Source: Apodospora peruviana (taxonomy: Eukaryota > Ascomycota > Sordariomycetes > Sordariales > Lasiosphaeriaceae). From it: a stretch of 64,000 nucleotides of DNA. The DNA is taken from the NCBI GenBank assembly GCA_033439685.1, contig JAUEDM010000004.1, forward strand, positions 248,001 to 312,000, written 5' to 3'. Each line of letters begins with the position of its first letter. The stretch's first letter is position 1. Of the stretch, positions 22,931-32,918 are shown piece after piece. A program made the translations under genes and the position numbers. A model generated the notes under the pieces. That model worked only from the letters and a program-made list of their open reading frames with translations, did no database searches and was not told the origin of the DNA.

Positions 22931-24374
22931 GATAGAATCAACTGCAGTGCTGTTCAACTAACTCTACGTGACTAGAGAGGAAACGAAGAACTGTAACCTC
23001 AAACTTGAGTACTCGGCGGATCAGACATGATGATAAGGGGCAATTTCTTTGCAGATGACATTGACGGTTGTAAGATGGAGCCGCGTATAGAAGCTGATCT
23101 TTAATTCGTCTCTCTGCGTCTGATGCCTAACAAGGGTATTTTTGAAGATGTGTGACACCTGCCTGTAACGGATCCAACCGTGTCGTTGGTTTCGCGGGTG
23201 TGCTTACATGTAACGAGGTTCGGGGCCTTATTGGCGGATTTGGTACAAGGGCTCCGAGTCTGCCGGGGCTCGAATCCGGGGCCGAAATCAGAACCTACTA
23301 CTTGTCAACTACAGCAAGTAGTAGTCTGCCGCCGTGCCGGCCAGTCGACAATGAAGGCATTCCGCAGCGAAGTTAGACGTAGGTGTTCTTTATATCGTGA
23401 GGTCAAATGCTAAAGAGTCTACGACAACTACATATTTATATACCGTTCTATTGGTGTGGGACCGGAAGTAGGTACGACACGGAAATGGAAACGCAGCACC
23501 CCAACAAACGACGGTATATACAATACATGGTGCGAAATCAGAGCAAAGCGCCACCAAGCGAAAACAGAACAGGAAGCATCTCCTCAAACAACCTCGACTC
23601 TTCTCTAGACACCAATGGTACTTGGCTGCTGCACCCGCAGTGACCAATGAGGACTTCCTCTGTCACCATTCTCCTCCGAGCCCGGGCAGCCAGGTTTGGT
23701 TTCTACCCAGATGCCGGTCATTGTGACGCCATGATTCCTCTCGGAGAGCTTCAACCAGCGGGCTGAGCCTATGGTAGAAGGATATTGGTGACTGCCTTAG
23801 TCACTCACCGAGGGGGGTGGGAGGGGAGGGGGAGACTGAGAAGTCTTCGTCATATTGGTGAGTGACATGATCGATGATCTGAGAAAGTAGGTAGTAGTAC
23901 TTAGTGAGTACAACCACCAATGGAGAAGACACAAAAAGAGACATTTCGAGGTAGTCGAGTTGGCGGAATGGACATATAGAGCTGCACAACAAGGGATGAA
24001 CCCCGGTGGCGTTGTGAACTACAGGTGTGATGAGGTTGGTAAATCGATGAGGGTTGACTTGCCTGGCCCGGGCCTGGCCCTATCAAAACTTGCTCCTATA
24101 CGAGTTATACCAATAAAACGCGTACAACTGAGTGTAGGAATGTGCCTGCGGGACGGCTAAAGTGGAAGGCTGCAAGTATTCCTGCTGTGAGACGTGAATG
24201 TTCGTGTATGTCTTGTTTCACCTCCCTGCCACTCTAAGGTCTTCACCGATTCGCGTCTCGCGTTCAGCCCATATTACCCCTCAACTGTAGAAGTATAAGA
24301 GCGGTTCAAGAGGATGGCAATCTGCTTTACTTAGCTAGTTAGTAGCTAGTTAGATGAGTTAAACCACCGCCAGC
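22931..24374. other. Intergenic, one Pol III-like motif pair
   Basis: No protein gene is seen. At 23231-23277 an A-box-like TTGGCGGATTTGG and a B-box-like GGCTCGAATCC are spaced as in tRNA genes, but a cloverleaf cannot be drawn. Confidence 0.4.
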
Positions 24375-25241
24375 ATGAAGCTCTTCCTCCTCTTCCTCTC
24401 AACCGGCCTCCTCGGTGTCTCCAGTGTCTCCGCCTCCCCGACACCCCCAAATGCAGAAGAACCCGGCCACAGAAGAGGTAACGACGGTGACCGCCACTTC
24501 GGCATCTCACCCAACCCATCCTCTGCAAATACCCAGCTGCCCAACCCAGGCGACGAGTGTCGCATCAACCCTCAGTCTCTCACCTACTGTGCCGGCACCA
24601 ACTATAGCGCCGCCCTCGTCTCGACCTACATATGCGGCGACTGGCGCCTCGGGCCGGTGCAGTTGCCGACCAAGATTCCACTGGATTCCGTCCTCGAGCT
24701 GTACGACCGCTTGGGTGGTCTGTGTCCGGGCGAGTTCCTCGACGCCTTCTGGAACGAGACCCTCAAGCCGGATCCCTATTGGAACTTTCCCACCGAGCAC
24801 GGGTTTTCGCTGGATAGCGTGACCGGCAAGCCGATCAAGGGCGCTTTGGTGCTAGAGGTCGGCGTGCTGGTGGACCGGTTCGGCGGCGAGGGCGGCACGT
24901 TTGTGAGTCCCGCGGCGGCGCCGTACATGCAGCGCGCGTTGCCGCCGAGTAATTTGAATACGCCCAAGAATGATCCTACGTAAGGTTTCTCTACCGTCTG
25001 TTTGATGTTTTCGTCCATATTTTTGAGAGAGGGAGAGTGTTTGTGTTGATGATAGTGTGCTTTTCTTAGCTTCCCGTATAACTACCACGTATATCGGGTC
25101 ATCAAACCGCTGCTCGTCGAGGCTGGACCGATCGCGCCTTGGTTCCGGCAGCCGGGCCAGGGCGTGCAATATAGTCTGTCTCAAAACATCTCGATGTTGC
25201 TGAACCAACAGTATTTGCAGCACGAGGACCCAGGGCGTTGA
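24375..25241 (+). CDS. Secreted TNT-domain NAD glycohydrolase-like protein
   Basis: Exons 24375-24979 and 25070-25241 (90-nt intron, phase 2) give 258 residues. A typical signal peptide of about 20 residues (MKLFLLFLSTGLLGVSSVSA) is followed by a Pro/Gly-rich linker and a cysteine-containing segment (residues about 55-100), then the C-terminal TNT fold. Family signatures are the DRFGGEGG turn, the APYMQRALPPSNLNTP block, and after the intron YHVYRVIKPL and GPIAPWFRQPGQG. TNT is the domain of the Mycobacterium tuberculosis necrotizing toxin; related secreted fungal proteins are surface NADases. The predicted reaction is cleavage of NAD(P)+ to nicotinamide and ADP-ribose outside the cell. No immunity-protein gene is recognisable beside it, as expected for an exported enzyme. 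The gene appears intact. Confidence 0.85.
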
Positions 25242-26292
25242 TACCATGAAAGAAATCATTTGGCCAAGGTGATAGGATCATTGGGATCAAGTCGTTGGAG
25301 TTGCTCACGAAAGCAAGTGTTTGAGTGTGTGGGTGGACTATGTGGCAATAGTATGCAAATATCAAAGCATACGAACGGAGCCTTGTTAAGAGAGTGTCGA
25401 CTTTGACCTTGAGGACCTTTCCTCACAGGTGGAATTGTGAGCGATGTGGGACGATATCCACCAGGTGCTTTGTCAAATAACATCAAGAAAAGAAAGCATG
25501 AACGATAAAGAAATATCCATGACGGTTATAACCCTCTGCCGAAGTTCGAAACCTTTTGCTCGATTCATTAAGAGGCCTTACCTAGTCTGAACCAACACAC
25601 CGCTGTAGTCTGACATATGTTTCACCTGATATTCACTTTAACAGACGTATGCCAGAGGTCCGAAACTTTACGTTGTTAGGTGTCTTCTCCTCAGACCAGG
25701 ACCAGGTAAAGTAATGATAGTAAGATTTTAAATTCCACTAGAGGTGTAGATAGAAACACTGAAAAGAGGGCGTGTTCAAGTGCTCACCCGTTAACATGAA
25801 TGGGGAAAAAAAATAGAGGACCGTCTATGCGAAGAGAAAATTTTTTTTTTTTTTGGTTTGTTGTTTCTACCTGAACCTAAACGCCTAACCTACTTAAGCA
25901 TCAAAACACACCCAAATTTAACTATAATGAGAAACTTCGGAAGAGAGAGAGAGAGAGAGAGAAATATAAAGAGACACAGAGAGAGAGAGACACACATAGA
26001 CAGAGACAAAATGGGGATGGGATGGCTACTGGTCAAGCTAACAGCTGGAAAAGAAAAGTGGCATTGTGTCGAACTGAACTGAAGAACCCGAGAAAAGTTT
26101 AACTTGCACTGTCGGTATCGGACTCCAGGGGGAATTCTGTGGTCATGTGGGCCGGGATCTTGTAGACGATGCCGTAGCCGCCTCAGGCGGCGATATCATG
26201 AGATTCGGGGCGGTTCCCGTCTCGTGCCCAGCTGCAGAAGATCGGGCTGAAAAATTCGAATCAGTCTCTAAACCGAGTTGCCCCGCCGAGGA
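25242..26292. other. Intergenic with GA-rich microsatellite
   Basis: No gene is seen. A T-run at 25841-25854 and interrupted (GA)n arrays between 25942 and 25992 are present. Confidence 0.45.
25942..25992 (+). repeat. Interrupted (AG)n microsatellite
   Basis: About ten AG units, a short AT-rich break, then further GAGA and CACA units. Confidence 0.85.
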
Positions 26293-28189
26293 TCAATAGT
26301 GGCTTATCCTGAAAGAACTGCGACATCTCCCATAAGAATCATAGTAGTTGTCAAAGAATATCAGCATCAGAACAACTGAGACCCAGGGTTGAAGCGTTCT
26401 ATCTCGCGGATCTCTACTAGCGTCTTTGGGGTTGGCTGTCTCCTCTCGGTAGTGGCGGCCTCGGCCGTCTTTGTTGGGGATATCGGAGGAGAATGATGTT
26501 GACGAGGGAGTGGCAGGACCAGTAGCAACAGACTCGTTATGACCCAGCTTTCGGTCCAAGTTCTGCTGCTGCTTCGTGGAGACGTCGCTTTGCATCTGGA
26601 TTAAGTTCTGCTTCGGAACCTCGCGTGGCGGTATTACGGTCGTCTTCACGTCAATATGTTGCCATGGGGATTTCGGAACTCGGAGGCGGCCCGTTCTCGA
26701 CAACGGCCCCGGGCAAGTTTGCGACCTGCTGTTTGAGCTGCCCCTAGTCGTCTGTCTTTTCTACTAACGTGTCGAGTATGACTTCTATTTGATCTGTGAC
26801 CGACGACTCCATATTCTCGATCTGCTCTTGGAGCTGCTCCTGCTGGTAGTCCATTTTTTTCGAAGGTCGCTTTTGGGGAAAGTCTTGCAACTTCTACAAG
26901 CCATTTAACGCACTTACCAAGATTTTGGAGATATGCCAAGACCTCTGTCAGATCCGTCCGTTACTTTCGGCGTTCTTCTGGTTCACGGAGAACGCCTTAA
27001 GCTTGTCTGAAATGTCCAACATGTCATATATGATTGTATCACCTGTTGACGGCGACGACGACGACGATGGATATGTTGTAGCTTTTGTCAATGGTGGTGT
27101 CTTCTGTGAGGAGATATGCGTAGTGTCCGGGCTGACCTCGCTGATACCTCCCTTGAGAGATTTTTGGGACTGCACGTGCAGAATGGTTCGGGCCTTGAAC
27201 AGCCCCATGTCAAGCGATTGCCACCGTACCAGTCGCTCTTCGGGGGTGGCGGCTAGCATACGAAGTTGACGAGGCGAGTTGTAACCTCCTTCTCAAGATA
27301 CTGAGCTCAAGCTGAGGGCTGGTTAGCCGTAGCATTCTGGTGGAATGCGAGCCAGCCTCGGGACTAGTAGCAGCAGCAGCAACCGTCGCACCCGACGGTG
27401 GAGGGTTGATGACCGGAGCCGACGTGGTGTCCGAGGATGTGGATGACGGAACCTTGGGCGAAAAGTGCACAGCCTTGGTATGTAGCCGTGGGGATTCTTT
27501 CCTTGAGGCAAGGGGATGAAGGTGTTGAGCTGGGATCCGAAGGGTCGGCTGAGACTGTTCCACCGGAACATTCATCGCTTCAGGCTTCGCGGTCGGCCCC
27601 GGCGGGAGGTTTAGTTTGACGAAGGAAAAAGGCCCCTGTTCTGGGTCACGGTTGACATGATCCATCGACGGAAGCCGTGACGGATCGGGACAAAACCTGG
27701 TAGTCTCAGACTTGTTGGTTGCGCTATCTTCAGCCGCAACTTCCTCTTTGCCCTCACCACTGGAGCTAGTTGCTGTGAACACTGGTGGTGATGATGTGCT
27801 GATGGGGCGTATGGTCGACTTGTCGATATTCTTCTTCTTCTTCTTCTTCTTCTTCTTCTTCTTCTTCTTCTTCTTCTTCTCCTCACTGATGGCGCTCTCG
27901 TCGATATCACTCAGCCGCGGTCGAGGTTGGCCTATCGCATCGGAGACCGAGAACCACCACCTTTGCTATTGTCCGCGGCTGGAGAGCTGGGCAGCTGATT
28001 ACCCTCCTTATGCCCCTCGTCGCCATCCTTTTGTATGTCGGGCGACGGCTCCGAGGGGGGATTAGGCGCATACTCCCACCCCGCCGCACCCGAAACCGGC
28101 GATGACGTTTTCGAGCTGGACGGCTGTTTCGAAGGAGTTTTGATTGAAGGGGAGTCCCAGCCAGACAGGCGAGGATGCTTGTCTGACAT
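26293..28189 (-). pseudogene. Decayed coiled-coil protein gene
   Basis: From the ATG at 28189 the minus strand encodes a Ser/Pro-rich opening (MSDKHPRLSGWDSPSIKTPS). The frame then changes near 27950 and continues as GQPRPRLSDIDESAISEE, a run of about 17 lysines and a long Ser/Pro-rich region to about 27250. A second frame change leads to TPEERLVRWQSLDMGLFKAR (about 27190-27250) and a Ser-rich stretch. A third leads past a good donor (GTAAGTGCG near 26920) into a glutamine-rich coiled-coil segment near 26850 (QQEQLQEQIENMESSV), stopped by TAG at 26744-26746. The last open part ends at 26293 with a short hydrophobic stretch. Some breaks could be unrecognised introns, so the gene might be multi-exon rather than dead. 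I do not recognise the family. Confidence 0.5.
27829..27879 (-). repeat. (TTC/GAA)17 trinucleotide array
   Basis: Seventeen perfect TTC units on the plus strand. On the minus strand they read as AAG codons in the frame used around them, giving a polylysine run inside the decayed coiled-coil gene. Confidence 0.95.
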
Positions 28190-30104
28190 ACTTGTGGAAG
28201 GAAGAGGCAGTTGAACCTTAATGTGAGGTTGGAGTGAGAAGGGAAGGAAAAGAAAGGAATGGACAAGCCGCCCCTCGAGGGTAATATATATACATATATA
28301 CCTGCGTTCCAGTGGACCTGTCTACCCGGTAACTGAAAGTCTTGTATTGCCAACCTTGAACCTGGGAGGGCAAATTCTTTAGTACACTAAAAGGTGTAGT
28401 AGGGAATGATGCAAGTGGGTGGTTGTCACTGGACAGTCCACTCAGTACGATTCACCCATGTCCCCGGTGTCGAGAGATCCCAAGGATCTCTACGTCTACG
28501 TAGGGCTAGGGTTTGCTATATGATTTTTCGCCCCTGGGCCTCTGAGCCCCTGAACATAACCAATTACGCGCAGTCTGCGCAGTTTCACGGCGTTTTGAAG
28601 GCCCAAACTATATTGCAACAACGATTTGATTACTCTATTTATCTATCTATCAACGGAAGGCTTGTTGCCGCCGGCGCCGTACGTTACCGCGCCGCCCGGC
28701 GACCCTTCTTCTCACCGGCGCCGCCGGCCTCCCTGGTCTTCCTGTTGGCGCGGAGCTGCTTGCAGTATAGGTCTAAAGAACAATCAGATTACCGTTGTTC
28801 GGCCGCAACAAAGCACATCGCCGATTCCTCGCTCAACCGCCGTAAGCCGGCAACTCGCCGTATCTCTCGGATGACTTCAAGCCGCAAGGAACACCATCTG
28901 ATTCATACGGTGCAACTTTCGCGCGTGGAGACCTACACAGGTTAGCTACACTCTCGTCGACACAAGTTCAGTATAAGAAGCTCAACTCGCGTCAGGACGC
29001 CGTTGCCACCCAACAAGAAGCCCGTGGGAGCGCCTGGCCAACGAAAAGAAGTCTAGTATACCACTGAGCTCCCGGCAACAGCAAAACCCGTCTTTTCGTG
29101 TTTGTGCGCGACCCTAACGCGGGCGCGGGCGCGGGCGCGTCACGAGAAATACAAGCCGTGACCTTGGGTATCCAGCGTAGACGCGATGAACGAAAGCTTC
29201 AAAGCCATAGTTATCAGCCGGGATTTTTTTAGTGTATCCCCCCTGCCGTGGGGGAGGGGGAAGCGGTTGAGGGCATGATTGTTATCGACGTTCCCAGGTT
29301 GAGGTTGGGCCCAAGTTGGGGCGTACAAGTGACAGGGCGGAGTGGAATTGCGGCTCTTGTACCTTTAGAAAGATGGGGTTACGGAAGGTTTGCGCCTGCG
29401 GTGGACCTTTTATGTCAATGGCTGGCTCGTTGACTGGCTGGTTTGTTAAATATCGGATCCGTTCCGTTGCCCGGGCTTGCCGGCGTCGGTACCCGGCCCA
29501 CTCCCGCGTTGAAAAGCGGTCCACCAGTTACTGAAGCGTCATACTGTGGTAATCCGTAGTTCCGTACACTATCAATGCTGCTTTACTCCATTTTGCACAG
29601 GCATGACAAGCTGGATAAGTCTAGACTTGAACTGACCTATGTCGATACACCGGGAGAAAATACCCAAGCTAGGTAGTCTTGCATCCGGTCTGGGGCTAGT
29701 GAACGGGTGGTGATGGGATGGCCAACCAATGGCTGTATTCGGTAGACGTGAGAATGTTGCAGGGGCAAAGATGTCTGACGCGACAGAAATCTGTTAAATA
29801 TACTCCGTAGTGGTCTCTATCATTAGTGAAAGTCAAAGTGATGGTTCGTGTCATAACGTGCCTGCTGACTCCTTCGGGGTGGGAACCACATGTTCCACAG
29901 ACGCCAATCTTCATGACGACAGCTACGTACAGGATGGCAATGTATGTCTTCTATTTTTTTTTAAAATGATGTAGAGAAATCCTCGGGGTATATGATAGTT
30001 GCTTCCTCTTCCACGAAAACCTTGAACTCTCATCATCACCACCACGCCTCATCCTCCCAACAGATCCAAACCAAACTCATCTTCGACACTCTTCGTAGAC
30101 GACC
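28190..30104. other. Long intergenic region
   Basis: No convincing gene is found. A GC-rich patch at 28660-28760 gives a short basic reading on the minus strand, and a (GGGCGC)3 block lies near 29120. Neither has splice signals or homology that I recognise. Confidence 0.45.
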
Positions 30105-32501
30105 TCAACCGAGGTTGAATTCACTAGCAGCATTCATGACATTCTTCATCTTCTCCCTCATCCTCCTCATAGCCGTCCCGTCAACAGCACCAATACCATC
30201 CCCGTCATCGTGATCTCTCCTAACGCCACCGGTCTTCTCGCCACCACCATCTCCACCGCCCGTGCTCTTACGGAATTGCGTGCTCTGCGGCCTGTGGGTC
30301 CTTCTCGACACACCGCCACCAATCCCGCCCGGCGCCTCACGTAGACCAAAGCTCTTGGCCATGTGCCCGAGATGTAACTGCGTAATGTCAAAGAACCCGC
30401 GTTCCTCACGGACGTGGGTGGCGTAGGCTCTAATGTGTGAACGGAACGCTTGTCGACTCGATATCAGCAGAGGGCTCTCCACTGGCTTCTCCGCTTTGCC
30501 CTTGCCACGAGCATTGTTGTACTGACTTCCCTTGGAGAACTTGGCCGGCTTTGTAGGTGATGCTTCGTTTGCGTTGGCGCCGGAGGCAGTTGTGGCGAGG
30601 AGACGCTGTTCGAAATGCAGCTGGAGGGCTTCGGCACGGGACGTCCAGGTTTGCTTTTCGGTTTCCAAGTTGGTGGTGGCTGAGGTGGTTGAAGGTAAGT
30701 TGACGGGTGTTGCCAGGCCCTTCTGAAGGATGGACTCGTAGAGCTGGGAGATCAACGGCGAAGAGGAAGAGAGAATAGAGGTGTAGCCTTCCTCGCAGCC
30801 GGGGAGAAGGAAGAGGACGGCTTTTCCGGAGCGACCGGCTCTGGCCGTTCGACCGATGCGATGTACATGGTCGGATACAGCAAATGCCGGATCGTACTCG
30901 ATTACGAGGTCGACTGCTGGGACGTCGAGACCTCGGGAAGAGATATCAGTGGTGATGAGTACGGCAGGCTCTTTGCAGACGGTGAACGCATTGAGCGTCG
31001 ATGTGCGGACAGGTTGTGTTAGCGAGCCGTGGAGCCTATGAAGGACCACCGTCGGGTTTGCTGGAGATGTGATATATGATGCTGGTGCGACAGTCGTCTG
31101 CGTGTGAATGTCCGGCTTTACGGGAGGATCTTCGGGGTTTGGAGGGTCGGGCGGAGCCGTAGACTTCAGCAGCTCAAAGTGGTAGTCGACTGAATCGGCG
31201 CATGAAATGAATATGATGGCCTTCATGACCGAGCCTTTCCTGGCGAAAGTCGACTTCAAAAGAGCAATCAACGTGACCAGTCGTAGCTTTGCCGGCGTGA
31301 TGATGACTGACTGCTTCAGCTGGGAGGGCGCGGAAAAGGCTGCCTCAGTCCCACCGCCAGCCGCGTCCTTCTCCATTTCAGACTTCGACGCCGTGATGTG
31401 GACAGCGTCCTCCAGACTGATCTCGCCGAGCTTTTGTACATCCATCTTCATCGTCGCCGAGCAAAGAATCGTGACTCTCCTTGAGGGGAGAACATCTTCC
31501 AAGAGCACACCTTCGCTGTTCTGTTTTAGCAGCTTGTCTGCTCTGATTTTGGTGACAATGGTCCGAAGATCCTCCTCGAAGCCCATCTCCATCATGCGGT
31601 CGCCTTCGTCAAGCACTAACCAGCGAACCGTGCCAACATCGAGGACCTTGGTGTTGTCCAGATGATCCGTCAGACGACCCGGCGTCGCTATCAGAATGTT
31701 GACACCCTTTCTAATGCGAGCCTTCTCCGATTTTTTGCTCTCTCCTCCGATGACTGTGGTGCACACAAGCCATGGGACACAACGCAGCACTTTTTCAAGC
31801 ACGGTAGCGATTTGCTTGCAAAGTTCGCGCGTCGGTGCCAGGATGATGGCGAACAGCCCCGAGTTTCTGTGCACTTGGGTCTCTTTTGGAGTCCCATCCT
31901 CGTTCAGACTCAATGCCATGATCCTGTGAACAATGGGCAACAGATATGCCAGCGTCTTGCCCGAACCTGTCTCGGCTTGCAGGAAGGCATCGCTGTCCTC
32001 CTTGATTAACTGTGGTATTGTGTTTTTCTGGATGGCTGTGGGCGCCTTCATCTCGAGCTTCGTCGCCAGATGTTGGGCAACACGTCGCGAGAGCCCCAGC
32101 GCAAGGAAGTTCTCTGCCTCTTCGGTAAGCGGAGCATTGGAGGGCTTCGCGGGTTCGGCCTCTTCGGCTGGTGCGTCGTCGAAAGAAGTGACGGCAGTGG
32201 GATTCGAAGTAAACAGACTTGATGATATTTGGCCCGTTTTCATCGCTTGGCTCGGTATTCTGTCGCTTGTGTTGGCCGTTCTGGCCAGTTTAGGATCTCT
32301 CCCACCCATCAACGGTCCATCTTCTGTTCTCTGACGCTTGTTCGCTCTGCTCGCGTCGTCGGCTGCGGTGGGATTCTGCTGGCGCTTCACGCTATTCTGG
32401 GCCTTGACGCGGTCTCTCCAGCGGCCGCCCTTGAACTTGACTTGACTCGTCAAAGGCGCGTCGCCCAGCTCAAAGTTGAGCAGCATACCATCGTCAGCCA
32501 T
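30105..32501 (-). CDS. DBP7: DEAD-box RNA helicase Dbp7
   Basis: A single exon encodes 798 residues from the ATG at 32501 (MADDGMLLNFELGD, the conserved Dbp7 start; the frame extends 39 codons upstream without support). Helicase motifs are in order: PTAIQKNTIP (Q motif, about 154-163), AETGSGKT (I, 176-183), PTRELCKQ (Ia), ATPGR (Ib), DEGD in place of DEAD (II, 298-301, normal for Dbp7), SAT (III) and HRIGRTARAGR (VI). Dbp7 is a nucleolar ATP-dependent helicase needed for early 60S ribosomal subunit assembly. The C-terminal quarter is basic and Gly/Arg-rich (GGIGGGVSRRTHRP), consistent with RNA contact. It lies 417 bp downstream of the MFS transporter gene on the same strand. No defect is seen. 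Confidence 0.95.
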   Translation of the reverse strand: MADDGMLLNFELGDAPLTSQVKFKGGRWRDRVKAQNSVKRQQNPTAADDASRANKRQRTEDGPLMGGRDPKLARTANTSDRIPSQAMKTGQISSSLFTSNPTAVTSFDDAPAEEAEPAKPSNAPLTEEAENFLALGLSRRVAQHLATKLEMKAPTAIQKNTIPQLIKEDSDAFLQAETGSGKTLAYLLPIVHRIMALSLNEDGTPKETQVHRNSGLFAIILAPTRELCKQIATVLEKVLRCVPWLVCTTVIGGESKKSEKARIRKGVNILIATPGRLTDHLDNTKVLDVGTVRWLVLDEGDRMMEMGFEEDLRTIVTKIRADKLLKQNSEGVLLEDVLPSRRVTILCSATMKMDVQKLGEISLEDAVHITASKSEMEKDAAGGGTEAAFSAPSQLKQSVIITPAKLRLVTLIALLKSTFARKGSVMKAIIFISCADSVDYHFELLKSTAPPDPPNPEDPPVKPDIHTQTTVAPASYITSPANPTVVLHRLHGSLTQPVRTSTLNAFTVCKEPAVLITTDISSRGLDVPAVDLVIEYDPAFAVSDHVHRIGRTARAGRSGKAVLFLLPGCEEGYTSILSSSSPLISQLYESILQKGLATPVNLPSTTSATTNLETEKQTWTSRAEALQLHFEQRLLATTASGANANEASPTKPAKFSKGSQYNNARGKGKAEKPVESPLLISSRQAFRSHIRAYATHVREERGFFDITQLHLGHMAKSFGLREAPGGIGGGVSRRTHRPQSTQFRKSTGGGDGGGEKTGGVRRDHDDGDGIGAVDGTAMRRMREKMKNVMNAASEFNLG

Positions 32502-32918
32502 TGTTGAATATCGGTGCACCGGTGTGGTTTGGCGGTCCTTGTCGTGGGTCTTAATGTTTGGCAGAAAAAGTTTCGTCGACGGAAAACACCCCGCGATACC
32601 AGACATGCAAGGGACCAATTGAGTGGGGCGAATCTTGATTGGCTCAGCACGGAGGAACTATGGGGCGCTGTGTCTGGGTATCGGTTCCGACGTCACCGCC
32701 TTCCAGACTTGATCATTGGGTGCTGGAGCTGGCTGGCATCCCTGTATTTCAACCCTGAACATCGAGTCTTACCACCAGTGCTTCGACATTTCAACTCAGC
32801 TCATGAATTCTCTCAGTCGTTTCAAAATACTAAGGTACTTCTCTACAACCTTACATGTACGTTCTACCGATACTTCAACAAGTCCTTTTCTTTTCAAGCA
32901 ATCAATCCGCTGCAATCG
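32502..32918. other. Promoter of DBP7 and 3' flank of the MFS gene
   Basis: A 417-bp tandem intergenic gap. No other feature is recognised. Confidence 0.45.

Noticed and set aside
21187..25241. Secondary-metabolite gene cluster around the P450
   Set aside because: No polyketide synthase, peptide synthetase, terpene cyclase or prenyltransferase lies in the window, and the P450 is broken.
28660..28770. Short basic reading on the minus strand (histone-like tail)
   Set aside because: Confined to a GC-rich patch; no start, splice signal or upstream coding sequence connects to it.
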